A stretch of DNA of 64,000 nucleotides, taken from Cryptomeria japonica (Eukaryota > Streptophyta > Pinopsida > Cupressales > Cupressaceae). How positions within the stretch are numbered: position 1 is the first letter of the stretch; every line of letters starts with the position of its first letter. The position numbers and the translations under genes are program-made. Shown piece after piece: positions 1-11,164 of this stretch. The notes beneath the pieces are model-generated. The model worked only from the letters and a program-made list of their open reading frames with translations. It searched no databases and was not told where the DNA came from. The DNA lies in NCBI RefSeq assembly GCF_030272615.1, contig NC_081406.1, forward strand, positions 247,377,218 through 247,441,217, given 5' to 3'.

Positions 1-2564
1 TATGCAGAGAATGTCAATTGGGGAAAATGTCTTCCTCAACCTTCAAAGGTAAATCTTTCATAGCTGACAACTTACTTGATCTTGTGCATATTGATTTGTG
101 TGGTCCTATGAAAACTAGGAGTGTGCAGGGAGATAGGTATTTTATGATTCTTACAGATGATTGCTCAAGAATGATGTGGGTCACATTCTTGAAGGACAAG
201 TCTAAAGCCTTTGGAAAGTTCAAAGCTTTCAGAGCATTGGTAGAAAAGGAAAGTGGTAGAAGAATCAAATGCCTTAGAACTGATCAAGGAGGGGAATTCA
301 CTTGTGGTGAATTAAACAAATATTGTGAAGAGAATGGCATCAAGAGGCAATTGTTTTCCCCCCAGACTCCATAGTAGAATGGCTTAGCAGAGTGAAACAA
401 CCAGACTATGGTTGAAGCGGCTAGAACTATGTTGATCCAAGGAAAAGTTGCTCACAAATTTGGAGAGAAGCGGTGAGCACTGTAGTCTACACAATGAACC
501 GGGTACTCATCAAAAAGGGAAAGGATAAGACTCCTTATGAGTATTGGACCGGTAAGACACCAGTGGTAAGCTACTTTAGAATGTTTGGTAGCAAATGTTA
601 TATCAAGAGGAGTGAAAATCAGAGCAAGTTCGATGCAAAATGTGATGAAGGAATATTCCTAGGATATTCCACCAAGAGTAAAGCTCTCAAATGTTTCAAC
701 AATAGGACTCAGAGAATTGTTGAAAGCATCAATGTTAGGGTTGATGAAAACTCTGGGAAACCTGAGGAAATCGACAGTGAGAAAGTAGGAGATGAACCGA
801 TAGTAACCTTCTGGGAATCGGTTGCAAATCAGCCCAATACCAGTAATTGTGTTCCTACACCATTGGATGCTGATGCTGATGAAGATGAGGATGAAGAAGA
901 AAAGCAAGAAGAATCTGTTAAGAACATACCTAAGTATGTCAAACTCAATCACGATCCAAAGCAAATCATAGGAGACAAAGATGCAGGAATTCTTACAAGA
1001 AGAAAGGTCAGAGAAAGCTCATGTATGATCTCTAAATTTGAGCCTAAATCATTCAAAGAGGCACATAAAGATGAAGACTGGATCAAGACAATGGAGGAGG
1101 AACTTGACCGGATAGAGAAGAATGGTACATGGTCTTTGGTACCCAGATCAGAGCATAAAAATGTCATTGAAATCAAATGGTTTTTCAGAAACAAGCTAAA
1201 TGAGGATGGCATGGTGGTAAGGAACAAAGCCAGACTAGTGTGTAAATGATACTCCCAAGAAGAAGGAGAAGACTATGGAGAAACCTTTGCTCTAGTAGGA
1301 AGATTGGAAGGAGTGCGTATGCTTCTTGCATATGCAGCTTTTAAAGGATTCAAGGTATATCAAATGGATGTAAAATCTGCATTCCTAAATGGAATACTTG
1401 AAGAGGAGGTGTACATAGAACAATTAGATGGGTTTGCCCTATCAAAAGACAGTGACATGGTGTGTAGGCTACATAAAGCCTTGTATGGACTAAAGCAGGC
1501 ACCTAGAGCATGGTATGAATGCTTGCACTCCCATCTTGTGAAAATTGGATTTGAAAGAACAAGTGAAGATAGCAATATCTATTTGAAATCAGATTCGAAT
1601 CTGTGAAGTATTTGTTGATGACATCATCTTTGGAGGAGATGACAAGATGAGTCATGATTTTGCAGATGAGATGAAAAAGGAGTTTGAGATGTCACTCATT
1701 TGGGAAATTAAGTTCTTCATTGGACTGCAGAGTCAACAAATGAAAGAAGGAATCTTTATTACTCAGTCCAATTATGTCAAAGAGGTGTTGAAGACCTTTG
1801 GCATGGAAGACAGTAAACCGATTGGTACACCAATTGTGATTGGTTGTAAATTATCAAAAGAGGATGACTCGACATTGGTAAATGAGAAGGATTACCGATC
1901 AATGATTGGTAAGTTGCATTATGTAGTGCATAGCAGACCAGACATTGCACATGTAGTGGGTATTACCGCTCGGTTTCAACAAAGCCCAAGAGAATCCCAC
2001 TTGGTAGCAGTCAAGTGGATTCTTAGATATCTGAAGGGAACAGTTGACTATGGGTTATGGTATCCATACAATAATGATTTCAACCTAAAAGTGTTCACAG
2101 ATGCTGATTGGGCTGGTAATGTAGATGACCGGAAGAGCACAACTAGTGGTGTATTCTTCCTTGGTGGTAGACTAGTCTCATGGATGAGTAAAAAGCAGAG
2201 TTGTATCTCTCAGTCTACAGCAGAAGTGGAGTATGTTGCAACTTTTATGAATTGCACCCAAACTATTTGGATGAAGCATGTATGAAATGGCTTCAAAGTT
2301 CCTGTATCTGAACTGGTAAGCATATTTTGTGACAATACAAATGCAATTAACATTTCCAAGAATCCAGTTCTACATGCTAGAACCAAGCACTTTGAGCTCA
2401 AAAGCCATTTCTTGAGGGAGAAGGTTCAGAACAAGGAGGTTGTGTTGGAACATGTTTCCAGTAAGGAGCAGTTAGTAGACATATTCACCAAGCCTCTACC
2501 AAAGGCTATATTTACCTATTTGAGAGGTAAATTAGGGGTGCTGCCCCTTCAAGAGGTGAATTAA
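1..2564 (+). pseudogene. C1 copia pol remnant: integrase, reverse transcriptase, RNase H
   Basis: The window opens inside the integrase zinc-binding tail (CRECQLGK). The integrase core follows with acidic motifs HIDLCGP and RTDQGGEF. RT shows [22 protein letters not shown] and VFVDDIIFGG; RNase H shows DADWAG, STAEVEYVA and FCDNTNAI. The VFVDDIIFGG form and the multiple polypurine tracts downstream resemble the Sirevirus lineage of Ty1/copia; that lineage call is inference. It is not functional: adjacent TAG codons at 372-377, a one-base loss near 461, TGA at 1247-1249, a frame change near 1606 and TGA near 2283. The last codons end at TAA 2562-2564. The 5' half lies outside the window. Confidence 0.9.
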
Positions 2565-2798
2565 AAGTATGTGCTCCACATCAGTCAGGTATTGTAGTGT
2601 CCAATAGTTTTCAGGATTGATGTGTTGAAGGATGCTACTCCTCAGGGGGAGCAGCATAGTGGAACAAGAAAACTTGTGCCTCCACTTTAGCATTATTGTC
2701 AAAGGGGGAGAAGATGTGAAGCAGAGAAGATATCTGCAACAGAAGATGTGATGCTAGGTAATAGCTTTGTATATTGCCATCAATGCCAAGGGGGAGAT
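2565..2798 (+). other. C1 3' untranslated block with multiple polypurine tracts
   Basis: This stretch has no ORF and holds three purine tracts of the AGGGGGAG type, near 2643, 2702 and 2788. The last abuts the LTR and is the likely plus-strand primer. Repeated purine tracts between pol and the 3' LTR are a known Sirevirus hallmark, and the same arrangement recurs in C3, C4, C5 and C6. Confidence 0.7.
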
Positions 2799-3712
2799 TG
2801 TTGGCATTTGTGCAGAGTATGTTGACATGATGATATTATGTTGCCATTGATGTCAATATACAGGAGAGTGAACTGACAATATGGTGAAAAGTGAACCGGT
2901 ATAATGTGGTGAACCGATATATGTGAAAAGAAGTGAACAGGTATATTGAATCTAAGCAGCTGGTAAAGAGAACCGGTATAGCAGTATAAACCGATATATA
3001 AGCAATATGTGAAGCGGTATGTTTGTCCAAGTGAACCGGTATGATGGAATGTGAACTGACATATGGAATGTTTTCTATTAAGGCTTGATATGGTATGACT
3101 ACCGATTGGTAGTCTTAGCTTAAGGGTTTCTGGTTGAAGTGTTCCAAGCCTGTGTGATTCAACCAATGATATTGTGTGATGAGTTAGCATTATAATCAAG
3201 ATCAGATCGTGTTGCCACGTCAGCCTTGTGCGTGTGAAGGATCTTGCATGAAGGAGATTGATCCTATCTGCCTCGGGAATGTGCGAAGTCCCTGTAAATG
3301 GTGGAGAACGTGTGATGGGTTATCGCCTCCATGAAACGGTGAAGAATGAACGATGGAGAATATCTTGAGATCTGTTCAAGACCGTTATATTCAAATGCAA
3401 AGTGTTCAATGGCCAGGATTGAACCGCCTAAATTGCTTAACCTAAATGTTTAGGGTTTAGGGTTTATGCTAACGACCTATCTGTTTCCTATAAGGTCGAT
3501 GTTGTGTTTCATTCTGAGGTTGTTGGCAAATGGTGTGCATGTATCTAAGTGCAGAGATACATGATTCTTTCTAGACTAGATGAGATAAGAGGATTGATTC
3601 CTGCATAGTGTGTGTGCAGAAGGAAGGAACTTAAGAGGATATGCATTAGGCATTGAGTGCTATTATTAGATCATTGTAATATCTGTTGATCTTTAACCAC
3701 TTCAATAGTTGG
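2799..3712 (+). mobile_element. C1 3' LTR, left part (split by C2)
   Basis: The LTR starts TGTTGGCATTTG right after the polypurine tract. It holds a series of GAACCGGTAT-type motifs between about 2890 and 3050 and a TATA-like GATATATAAGC near 2992. It is interrupted at GTTGG (3708-3712) by the C2 insertion and resumes at 11170. The 5' LTR of C1 is outside the window. Confidence 0.8.
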
Positions 3713-4230
3713 TGAAAGTAAATAAAAGAGCAAGGAAAGGAAAATTAATCCAAGAAAGTTTATGATGAAGTAATTGTTACCAAGAGAAAGGCAATAAACT
3801 TGGAGCATCACCCAAATGTGAAGAAGGAGGCACAAGAACTTTTGAAAGGGGAAAAGCAAAGAAAAACCCCTTGTGATATTATGAATGAGGCAATGCCTAA
3901 AAATGAGAGAGAGAGAGAGAGAGAGCAAGAAGCTCTTTACAATATTGTCATTAAGAAGAAATGAGAGAGGAGGCATCTCTTAAATAGAGATGAGGAGAGG
4001 AGTTACAAAGTAACTCCAAATCTATGAATGCCACCATTCATAAAATGTGTGTGCCATGTGTCCACATCCTCTTATGGAGGAAATCTAATATTCCTTAATA
4101 AAGGAAAATAAAAGAAATGACTTGTCCTCACACATGTACTAGAGGACAAATTACATGTAGGAATTCCAAAGGAATATCCTAAACTAAATAAAAATAAACC
4201 TAAGCTAAGTAAAGATTAAATATTCTAACA
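3713..4230 (-). repeat. C2 3' LTR (518 bp)
   Basis: On the minus strand the LTR runs TGTTAGAATA to TTTCA. It contains a GA microsatellite at about 3904-3926 and a possible minus-strand TATA-like CTATTTAAGAG near 3976-3986. Its partner is 10641-11164. Confidence 0.93.
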
Positions 4231-4250
4231 CCCCCCCTTAAGCTTTACTT
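4231..4250 (-). promoter_or_regulatory. C2 polypurine tract
   Basis: Read on the minus strand, AAGCTTAAGGGGGGG ends exactly at the 3' LTR start (TGTTAG). This is the expected position of the plus-strand primer. Confidence 0.85.
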
Positions 4251-4710
4251 GGGGAGCTTACATCAAACCCTTCAATGGGTTGTAATCCAAGATTTTTACA
4301 ATGAAATTGGAACTTTTCTTTACAAAGTGGCTTGGTCAAAATATCTGCAACTTGGTCTTCCCCCTTGCAATAGAGGAGTGAAACTTGCTTGTCTTCAATT
4401 TGTTCTCTAATAAAGTGGTGCTGGAGAGCAATGTGTTTTGTCCTTGCATGGAAAACTGGATTTTTAGCCAAGGCAATGGCACTTTGGTTGTCACAATACA
4501 ATGGAGTTGGTTCATGTTGAGGTAGACCCAAATCTTCAAGTAGTCTTCTAAGCCACAAGACTTCTTTGGAAGCATTAGTGCATCCTTTGTACTTAGCTTC
4601 AGTGGATCCAAGAGAGGTAGATTGTTGCTTTTTACTATTCCAAGAAATTGCTCCTGAACCAACAAAAAAACAATAACCACAAGTAGATTTCCCATCATTG
4701 GGATCTCCAC
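4238..4710 (-). pseudogene. C2 RNase H C-terminal part, out of frame with gag-pol
   Basis: This frame encodes the RNase H portion from GDPND onward: STCGYCFFV, STEAKYKG (acidic E), YCDNQSAIALAKNP (acidic D), ARTKHI and DILTKPL, ending at 4238 a few bases before the LTR. It lies in a different frame from the upstream polyprotein. Compared with normal copia spacing about 11 bases are missing at 4708-4714, and these include the first catalytic aspartate segment of RNase H. Translation from the gag start therefore ends early and the enzyme cannot be complete. Confidence 0.9.
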
Positions 4711-7700
4711 CTAGTAAAACCTTTTAAAGTAAAATCAGAATTTGCATCATAAAACAAACCTACATTAATTGTTCCTTTAATATATCTTAAAATTCTTTTA
4801 GCAACTTTAAAGTGTGTTTGTTGAGGTTTAGACATGAATCTAGAAACCAAACCAACACTATAAGCAATATCTGGCCTACTAAGAGTTAAATAATTTAAAC
4901 TTCCAACTAATTGTCTATACAAAGTAGCATCAACAAGAGGAGTTTGCATATCAAGCATTAACTTAGTGCTTAATTCAATAGGAATTGAAACATGATGAGC
5001 ATCATTCATTTTAAACTTATCTATGAGATCTTGAGCATATTTACTTTGAGATAAGAAAATTCCTTTAGAGGTTTGCCAAATTTGCATTCCTAAGAAATAA
5101 TGTAAAAGACCTAAATCAGTCATTTGAAATTTTTGATTAAGTTGAAACTTAATATCAGAAATCAAAGTATTGGAACTTGAAGTAAGAATCAAATCATCTA
5201 CATACAAGATAATAATTATAATATCATCTTCACTATGTTTAATATACAAGTTAGGATCATTTTTACTTCTAATAAAGCCTTGAGAAAGAAAGAATTCATT
5301 AATCTTTGCATACCACTCCCTAGGAGATTGCTTTAATCCATAAATTGATTTCTTTAATTTACAAACTAAGTGTGCATTACCTTCTTTAATAAAACCAACA
5401 GGTTGAGACATATAAATTTCTTCATGTAAATCACCATTAAGAAAAGCACTTTTAACATCCATTTGGTGAATAGGCCAATTCATTCTAGAAGCTAAAGCAA
5501 GCACAAGTTTAATTGTAGGCATTTTAGCAACAGGAGCAAAAGTTTCATTATAATCTAAGCCTTCAATTTGAGAAAAACCTCTAGCAACTAATCTAGCTTT
5601 AAATTTACTAACTTGATTATTAGCATTCAATTTAGTTTTATAAAGCCACTTGCAAGAAACAAGATTTTTACCATGAGGCAAGGGAACTAAATCCCAAGTT
5701 TGGTTAGAAATTAGAGTATCATATTCTTCCTTCATTGCTTTTTGCCAATGTGGTTGATTTTTAGCTTGATCAAATGTTTTAGGATCATTAGAATTCATAA
5801 TAGTAGTCATTAAAGCATAATTACAATAATTAACTCTTCTAGCTTGAAGTTTATCCATTCTAGCTAAGTATTCATCACTATCTTGAATTAAAGATTTAAA
5901 CCATTTAGGTCTTCTTTTAGAAGTAATGGATTCATCACTAGAAGAAGAGTCATGAGGAGTAGAGTTATTATTATCATCATCACTATCACTAGAAGGAATA
6001 GAAAGAGATGCATTAGGAGTAGGGTTAAGAGAAGGAGGTTGGTCCTCCACAAGCACAACTTTGGTTTGACCAAGTTCATCATCCTTCACTTTAGAACAAT
6101 CATGAATGCCTTTTTCTGCAATACAAACATCTCTTGCAACTTTTACCTTGTTAGTAATAGGATTGTAAACTCTATAACCTTTAGTATTTTCATCATAACC
6201 AACAAAAATAAAAGGAGAAGATTTAGCATCTAATTTTTTTCTTTTCTCCTTAGGTTTGTGAACATAAGCTATGGAACCAAAAATTCTTAAATTCTGCAAA
6301 TTAGGCTTTCTACCAGACCAAGCTTCTTCAGGAGTTTTATCCTTTAAGGCTTTGGTAGGTGTTCTATTAATTAAATATGTTGCACAAGCCATAGCTTCAG
6401 CCCAAAACTTGTAATCCATATTTTTAGCATGCAATAAACATCTAGCCATTTCAACAATTGTCCTATGCTTCTGTTCTGCCACACCATTTTGTTGTGGTGT
6501 ATAAGGAACGGTAAGCTCATGTTTAATTCCAAAAGATTTTAAATAAGCATTAAATGCATTATTGACATATTCTCTTCCATTGTCAGTACGAAGAATCTTA
6601 ATTTTAGAACCAGATTGCCTTTCTACAAACATATGAAATTCAGTAAACACATAAAGCACTTGATCCTTACTTTGAAGGAAATATATCCATGCTCTCCTTG
6701 AAAAATCATCAACAAAGGTAAGTGCATACCTTGAACCTTGGATGGAGGGATTCTCCATGGGACCCAAGAGATCACTATGAACGAGGTGCAATTTAGTGTA
6801 TGCCCTCCAAGATTGACCATGAGGAAAGGGTTCCCTATGCATCTTACCACTCATGCAACCATTGCAAACAATTTGAGAAGGAACAATAGTAGGCAATCCA
6901 TCAACCATATTTGCTTTTTGCATTAGTGAAATATAATCAGAATTGAGATGGCCAAGTCTTTCATGCCATATAGTAAAATCAACAGTAGTAAGCAAAGAAT
7001 ACTTTGGAGGAGCAAATTCATAGAACTTGAATAAGTTATCACTATCCATTTTAGCAGTAGCAATAACATGATTAGTGTTTGGATCAATGATATAACATAC
7101 GCCCCTATAAAAGTTAATCTTATAATCTTGACAAAGTTTAGGAACTGAAATCAAATTTGATTTTAATTCAGGAACATAAAGAACATCATGTAATTTCCCA
7201 TTAGGAACATTCACATCACCAATAGCTTCAACTTTACAACTATGATTATTAGCTAATTGAACAGGAATATTAGAAGTATCGGGATGCAAAGATTCAAAAC
7301 ATTCTTTATGAGAAGTAACATGTTGAGATGCACCAGAATCAATAATCCACTCAAGTGGTTGAGAAACATTATAAGTACATGTAAATGCATGACGAGATGA
7401 ATTACCATTATTATTACCCTTCTTATAATGAGGTTTATGTTGATTATTTTGATTATTTTGATTCATGGGCTTTTTACCATTTTGTTTCTTAAAACAATTA
7501 TTAGTAATATGTCCATCTATTCCACAATATGTGCAATGGGGTCTTGTTTGAGAATTATTCCTTTGATTATTGTGATTATTATTATGATTATTATTATGAG
7601 AATTATTATGATAGGATTTAGAATGAGATTGATAATTAGAAGATTTGTGATTATTATTATGATTATTATTATGATTATGGTTATGTTTATTATTATTGGA

Positions 7701-8360
7701 TCTAAAAGTATTATTATGATTTTGATTTTTAGACATAAAAGCATGTTCACTACTTTTAAGAGTACCAAATTGAATTAATTTAGCTTCCTCTTGACGCAAT
7801 AAATTACGAAAAATATCATATGTTAATTGAGTAGCTAAGCTAGGAATAGCAAGTTGAGCATGAATATTCGTAATAAATTGTTGAAATTGACGAGGAAGAC
7901 ATTTTTTAAGAATAAGATGAATTAAACGTAAATCAGCTAGAGTAACTCCTAAACCAGTTAATTGACTATTAACAAAATCAAACTTTAATAAGAATTCATC
8001 CATAGTTTTAAAATCCGTATACCTTAGATCTTCAAGTTGATCTTGAAGTTGAATTTTTTGGGATTCATTTGAGCTATCATAAGTAGTTTTTAAAATTTCC
8101 CAAGCTTCATGCGCTTTTGTACAATTTCCAATTAAAACATACAAATCAGGAACCATTGAAATACCAATTAAACCAAGTGCTTCCTCATTTTGAGCCTTCC
8201 ATCTATCTAGGTCGGCTTGAGGAGCAGATGTAGCGGGTTCAAAAGTTTTATCAGTCGCAACATCCAAAAGGTGTTTGAAACGAAAAATAAACGAGATATG
8301 TGTTTTCCAAGAATGATAATTGGAACTATTTAATTTAATTTTTGGAATTAATGTAGACAT
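4695..8360 (-). CDS. C2 gag-pol polyprotein: capsid, protease, integrase, RT
   Basis: A 1221-residue frame from an ATG at 8360. The gag/UBN2-like region covers residues 1-200. An Asn/His-rich stretch covers about 205-270, followed by a CCHC knuckle CTYCGIDGHITNNC (276-289). The protease motif WIIDSGASQHV is at about 340. The integrase HHCC site lies at about 465-502 (HERLGH...CNGC), with core motifs HSDLLGP, RTDNGREY and PQQNGVAEQ (about 527-630). A Ser/Asp-rich linker covers about 785-815. RT starts near 880, with MDVKSAFLNG (967), YGLKQSPREWY (1007) and the catalytic YVDD at 1053-1056. All catalytic motifs seen are intact. The frame ends prematurely (FTRWRSQ) at the RNase H deletion. One polyprotein with integrase before RT is diagnostic of Ty1/copia; the motifs differ from C1, C3 and C5, so this is another lineage. 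Confidence 0.95.
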   Translation of the reverse strand: MSTLIPKIKLNSSNYHSWKTHISFIFRFKHLLDVATDKTFEPATSAPQADLDRWKAQNEEALGLIGISMVPDLYVLIGNCTKAHEAWEILKTTYDSSNESQKIQLQDQLEDLRYTDFKTMDEFLLKFDFVNSQLTGLGVTLADLRLIHLILKKCLPRQFQQFITNIHAQLAIPSLATQLTYDIFRNLLRQEEAKLIQFGTLKSSEHAFMSKNQNHNNTFRSNNNKHNHNHNNNHNNNHKSSNYQSHSKSYHNNSHNNNHNNNHNNQRNNSQTRPHCTYCGIDGHITNNCFKKQNGKKPMNQNNQNNQHKPHYKKGNNNGNSSRHAFTCTYNVSQPLEWIIDSGASQHVTSHKECFESLHPDTSNIPVQLANNHSCKVEAIGDVNVPNGKLHDVLYVPELKSNLISVPKLCQDYKINFYRGVCYIIDPNTNHVIATAKMDSDNLFKFYEFAPPKYSLLTTVDFTIWHERLGHLNSDYISLMQKANMVDGLPTIVPSQIVCNGCMSGKMHREPFPHGQSWRAYTKLHLVHSDLLGPMENPSIQGSRYALTFVDDFSRRAWIYFLQSKDQVLYVFTEFHMFVERQSGSKIKILRTDNGREYVNNAFNAYLKSFGIKHELTVPYTPQQNGVAEQKHRTIVEMARCLLHAKNMDYKFWAEAMACATYLINRTPTKALKDKTPEEAWSGRKPNLQNLRIFGSIAYVHKPKEKRKKLDAKSSPFIFVGYDENTKGYRVYNPITNKVKVARDVCIAEKGIHDCSKVKDDELGQTKVVLVEDQPPSLNPTPNASLSIPSSDSDDDNNNSTPHDSSSSDESITSKRRPKWFKSLIQDSDEYLARMDKLQARRVNYCNYALMTTIMNSNDPKTFDQAKNQPHWQKAMKEEYDTLISNQTWDLVPLPHGKNLVSCKWLYKTKLNANNQVSKFKARLVARGFSQIEGLDYNETFAPVAKMPTIKLVLALASRMNWPIHQMDVKSAFLNGDLHEEIYMSQPVGFIKEGNAHLVCKLKKSIYGLKQSPREWYAKINEFFLSQGFIRSKNDPNLYIKHSEDDIIIIILYVDDLILTSSSNTLISDIKFQLNQKFQMTDLGLLHYFLGMQIWQTSKGIFLSQSKYAQDLIDKFKMNDAHHVSIPIELSTKLMLDMQTPLVDATLYRQLVGSLNYLTLSRPDIAYSVGLVSRFMSKPQQTHFKVAKRILRYIKGTINVGLFYDANSDFTLKGFTRWRSQ

Positions 8361-10625
8361 GATAGCAAAATAATAGTTTGTAAAAAAAATTACCCCTTTG
8401 ATTAAAAATAAAGATAAAAATTAACCTCCTTGATTAAGAATTGAACTTAGACATTCAATAATAACTTTTTTTAAAAAAAATAACAATTTACAAAACTATT
8501 TAACAAAAAATATTGTTTTCAAATCCTTAATAGTAAAATTAAATTTATTGAAGCAAACTTTACAAAAAAAACTTTAAATCTTAATGATAACAAACAAAAC
8601 TATTTAAATTAAAACTTTTTCTTTTTTAAAAAAAATAAATAAAAGTTTAATAAAATTTAATATTAAACTAAACTTTATTTTAAATTTTATTGAAAATAAA
8701 CTAAAATACAAGGGTAAACTTAATTTAAATAAAATAAGTTATTTTTTTAAAAAACTTTTAAACTTGTGAGAAGGCGGGAAAATGATTGCAGAGCCGTTAC
8801 TGCAAACTGAAGAAGAGGTAGAAGCAAGCAGAGGCATTCAGACAAAAAAAAAAACAAAAAACTTGCAGGTGAAACTGGAGAATCTGAGGGTACCGTAAGA
8901 GGATTTTTGATGTCTGTTACAGACCCTTGAGGCCTCGTGGACGGACGAAATGAGCTTTCAATCTGTCATTAAACTCACGCGAATGTTTTCTGCATGGCGG
9001 GACTGTGCTCGCTTAGGGTTTTAGCATGCGCCTCAGACCCGTAGTCAGAATAAAACTTCAAAAGATCATCAAAGCTCAACTTCTCCCAGGCAAGAAGCTT
9101 CTCTTTATCTCACCCTACTCACTGATAATAACTGCAACTGATGTTTTATCGAAGAAAATACTGTGGACGGAATGAAAGTTGAAAGCTGTAATGGGAGATC
9201 CGCTGGGGTTATACAACCATGAGGTATTCGAAGCCAAACTGAGCGAGGAGGTATGCAGCGTGGAGGAGTATGCAGCGTGGAGGAGTTACAGATTTATACA
9301 AATATCCTCCCAGCTATTATCATCTACCAAAGAGCCTCCAATGTGCAAGATCGAAGCTCTTCCTATGTCGTCCCTGCTGTTGCTAATAAGAGGTATGAGA
9401 TGTCAACGTGGACTACAGAAAAAAAGGCTCCAAACCAACTCCTAGTTGATCGCCCTCAACCCTAGAGGAAAGCGCTTCGCTAATTGATGTGTCTCAACGC
9501 CAAATAATGAAGGTATGACCCAAATCGAGGGGTTCTCAATGCACAGGTCTGATTTTGATTACACACTGATAGATGGACGATTCTATCACCAACCTCTCCC
9601 AAATTATCACAAAGGAAATTGCCTTACCCTCTAATGTTGCTGCGCAGAGAGCCCTATGGGTGCTGAGAGCTGGAGAGGTGATAAAAAAAAAGTAAATTTC
9701 TGTTTTGCTTCAATTAGAGGTTTCTGTTTTGCTTCCTAGCTGGGTTTGACTAAAGACAGACTTGAGCCTTTGCAAAATGTTTCTAGCTACACAAAAATGC
9801 TATACAGAGGACCAAAATCAATGTCAATGTTTTTTTTTTTTTCTTATATCAGTGTTTGAGCCTCGATACAATTATCATACTATATTTGTGTTATAAAAAA
9901 CTATCCACCCTTCTTAAGAGTCCATAAAATTTAATATTGATGCGCAGTTGTTTTGGTCTTCACAATGTGAATTCAAGACTTATAGCCAGCAGTTAAATTT
10001 AATATGTGTTGTGTACTTTCTGTAATCAGATGCAATCATACAAGAAGAACAAATTTAAGTTTGAGTTTAATCCTCAACAAATTTAAGTTTAAATAAAGAT
10101 TATCCTTTTTATTTATCAATAACACCTGCAAATAAAGATGTTAGGACTGAATGGCAGATTTAAACAAATTGAATCAGAATAGTTGTAAGCAAGAAAAAGG
10201 TTAAAATCTGCAAGTAAATCAGAAATCAAGTTTAATGATAAATTAGTTTTGGCGGCAAGTCGACCAAATAAATTAAGGAGACTAAGTTTGGCGGTAAACC
10301 TTCCAAACTATGCACACTAAAAAAAATAGAAACTTTGGCGGCAAGCCTTCCAAAGATACAAATTTAAACTAAAAAAAGGAGGAACTTTGGCGGCAAGCCT
10401 TCCAAAGCCCTTTTTTTTAATAAAAAACTAACTAGAATAGGAGATTAAACCTGCAGGCAAACTTGTTAACAAGTTTGAAAAAAAAGTTAAAAATCTGAAA
10501 CCAAAACTTGCACAATAGAAAATATTAGTAAAAGAACTTCTTCTCCTCTCAAGAATGCCTCCAACAAGGTGAACTCCACAGAATGGTAACCTTCATCAAT
10601 GTTAACTTAAAACAAGGATTAGAAA
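8361..10625 (-). other. C2 long 5' leader, including an unassigned gene-like segment
   Basis: About 2.3 kb separates the primer site from the gag ATG. Positions 8380-8770 are extremely A/T rich. Positions about 8780-9700 have a more balanced base composition unlike the rest, with short + strand ORFs at 9179-9445 and 9253-9465. They overlap at a 17-bp tandem duplication (9252-9268 and 9269-9285) that shifts frame. I recognise no protein. The segment could be captured host DNA or a filler insertion. 9700-10240 is A/T rich again, with a T run near 9828-9842. Confidence 0.6.
10248..10407. repeat. Four short hairpin-like repeats in the C2 leader
   Basis: Four copies of a unit around TTTGGCGGCAAG...TTCCAAA lie at 10248-10267, 10287-10307, 10333-10355 and 10385-10407, spaced about 40-50 bases. 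In copies 3 and 4 the ends CTTTGG and CCAAAG are complementary and could form a stem. They sit a few hundred bases inside the 5' LTR. Confidence 0.8.
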
Positions 10626-10640
10626 CCTGCTCTGATACCA
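10626..10640 (-). promoter_or_regulatory. C2 primer binding site (initiator Met tRNA type)
   Basis: On the minus strand TGGTATCAGAGCAGG directly follows the 5' LTR. TGGTATCAGAGC is the usual complement of the plant initiator methionine tRNA 3' end. Confidence 0.92.
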
Positions 10641-10826
10641 TGAAAGTAAATAAAAGAGCAAGGAAAGGAAAATTAATCCAAGAAAGTTTATGATGAAGTA
10701 ATTGTTACCAAGAGAAAGGCAATAAACTTGGAGCATCACCCAAATGTGAAGAAGGAGGCACAAGAACTTTTGAAAGGGGAAAAGCAAAGAAAAACCCCTT
10801 GTGATATTATGAATGAGGCAATGCCT

Positions 10827-10859
<33 letters not shown>

Positions 10860-11164
10860 CAAGAAGCTCTTTACAATATTGTCATTAAGAAGAAATGAGA
10901 GAGGAGGCATCTCTTAAATAGAGATGAGGAGAGGAGTTACAAAGTAACTCCAAATCTATGAATGCCACCATTCATAAAATGTGTGTGCCATGTGTCCACA
11001 TCCTCTTATGGAGGAAATCTAATATTTCTTAATAAAGGAAAATAAAAGAAATGACTTGTCCTCACACATGTACTAGAGGACAAATTACATGTAGGAATTC
11101 CAAAGGAATATCCTAAACTAAATAAAAATAAACCTAAGCTAAGTAAAGATTAAATATTCTAACA
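10641..11164 (-). repeat. C2 5' LTR (524 bp)
   Basis: Nearly identical to 3713-4230. The GA microsatellite at about 10832-10859 is six bases longer, which accounts for the whole length difference. It is followed by the target duplicate GTTGG. Confidence 0.95.

Noticed and set aside
2780-3199. Minus-strand ORF of 139 residues in the C1 LTR
   Set aside because: It arises from the repeated ACCGGTAT motifs read in reverse and gives a repetitive peptide without known features.
7428-7778. + strand ORF rich in Ile/Met, looking like a membrane protein
   Set aside because: It is the antisense of the Asn/His-rich tract of C2 gag; the hydrophobic look is a by-product of reversed AAT/CAT codons.
9179-9465. 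Host gene exon in the C2 leader
   Set aside because: I could not match the translation to any family, and the frame is broken by a 17-bp duplication. Kept only as an unassigned segment.
10626-10640. tRNA gene at the TGGTATCAGAGC sites (also 21883, 38923, 62071)
   Set aside because: Only the primer complement of a tRNA 3' end is present, next to LTRs; no cloverleaf sequence surrounds it.
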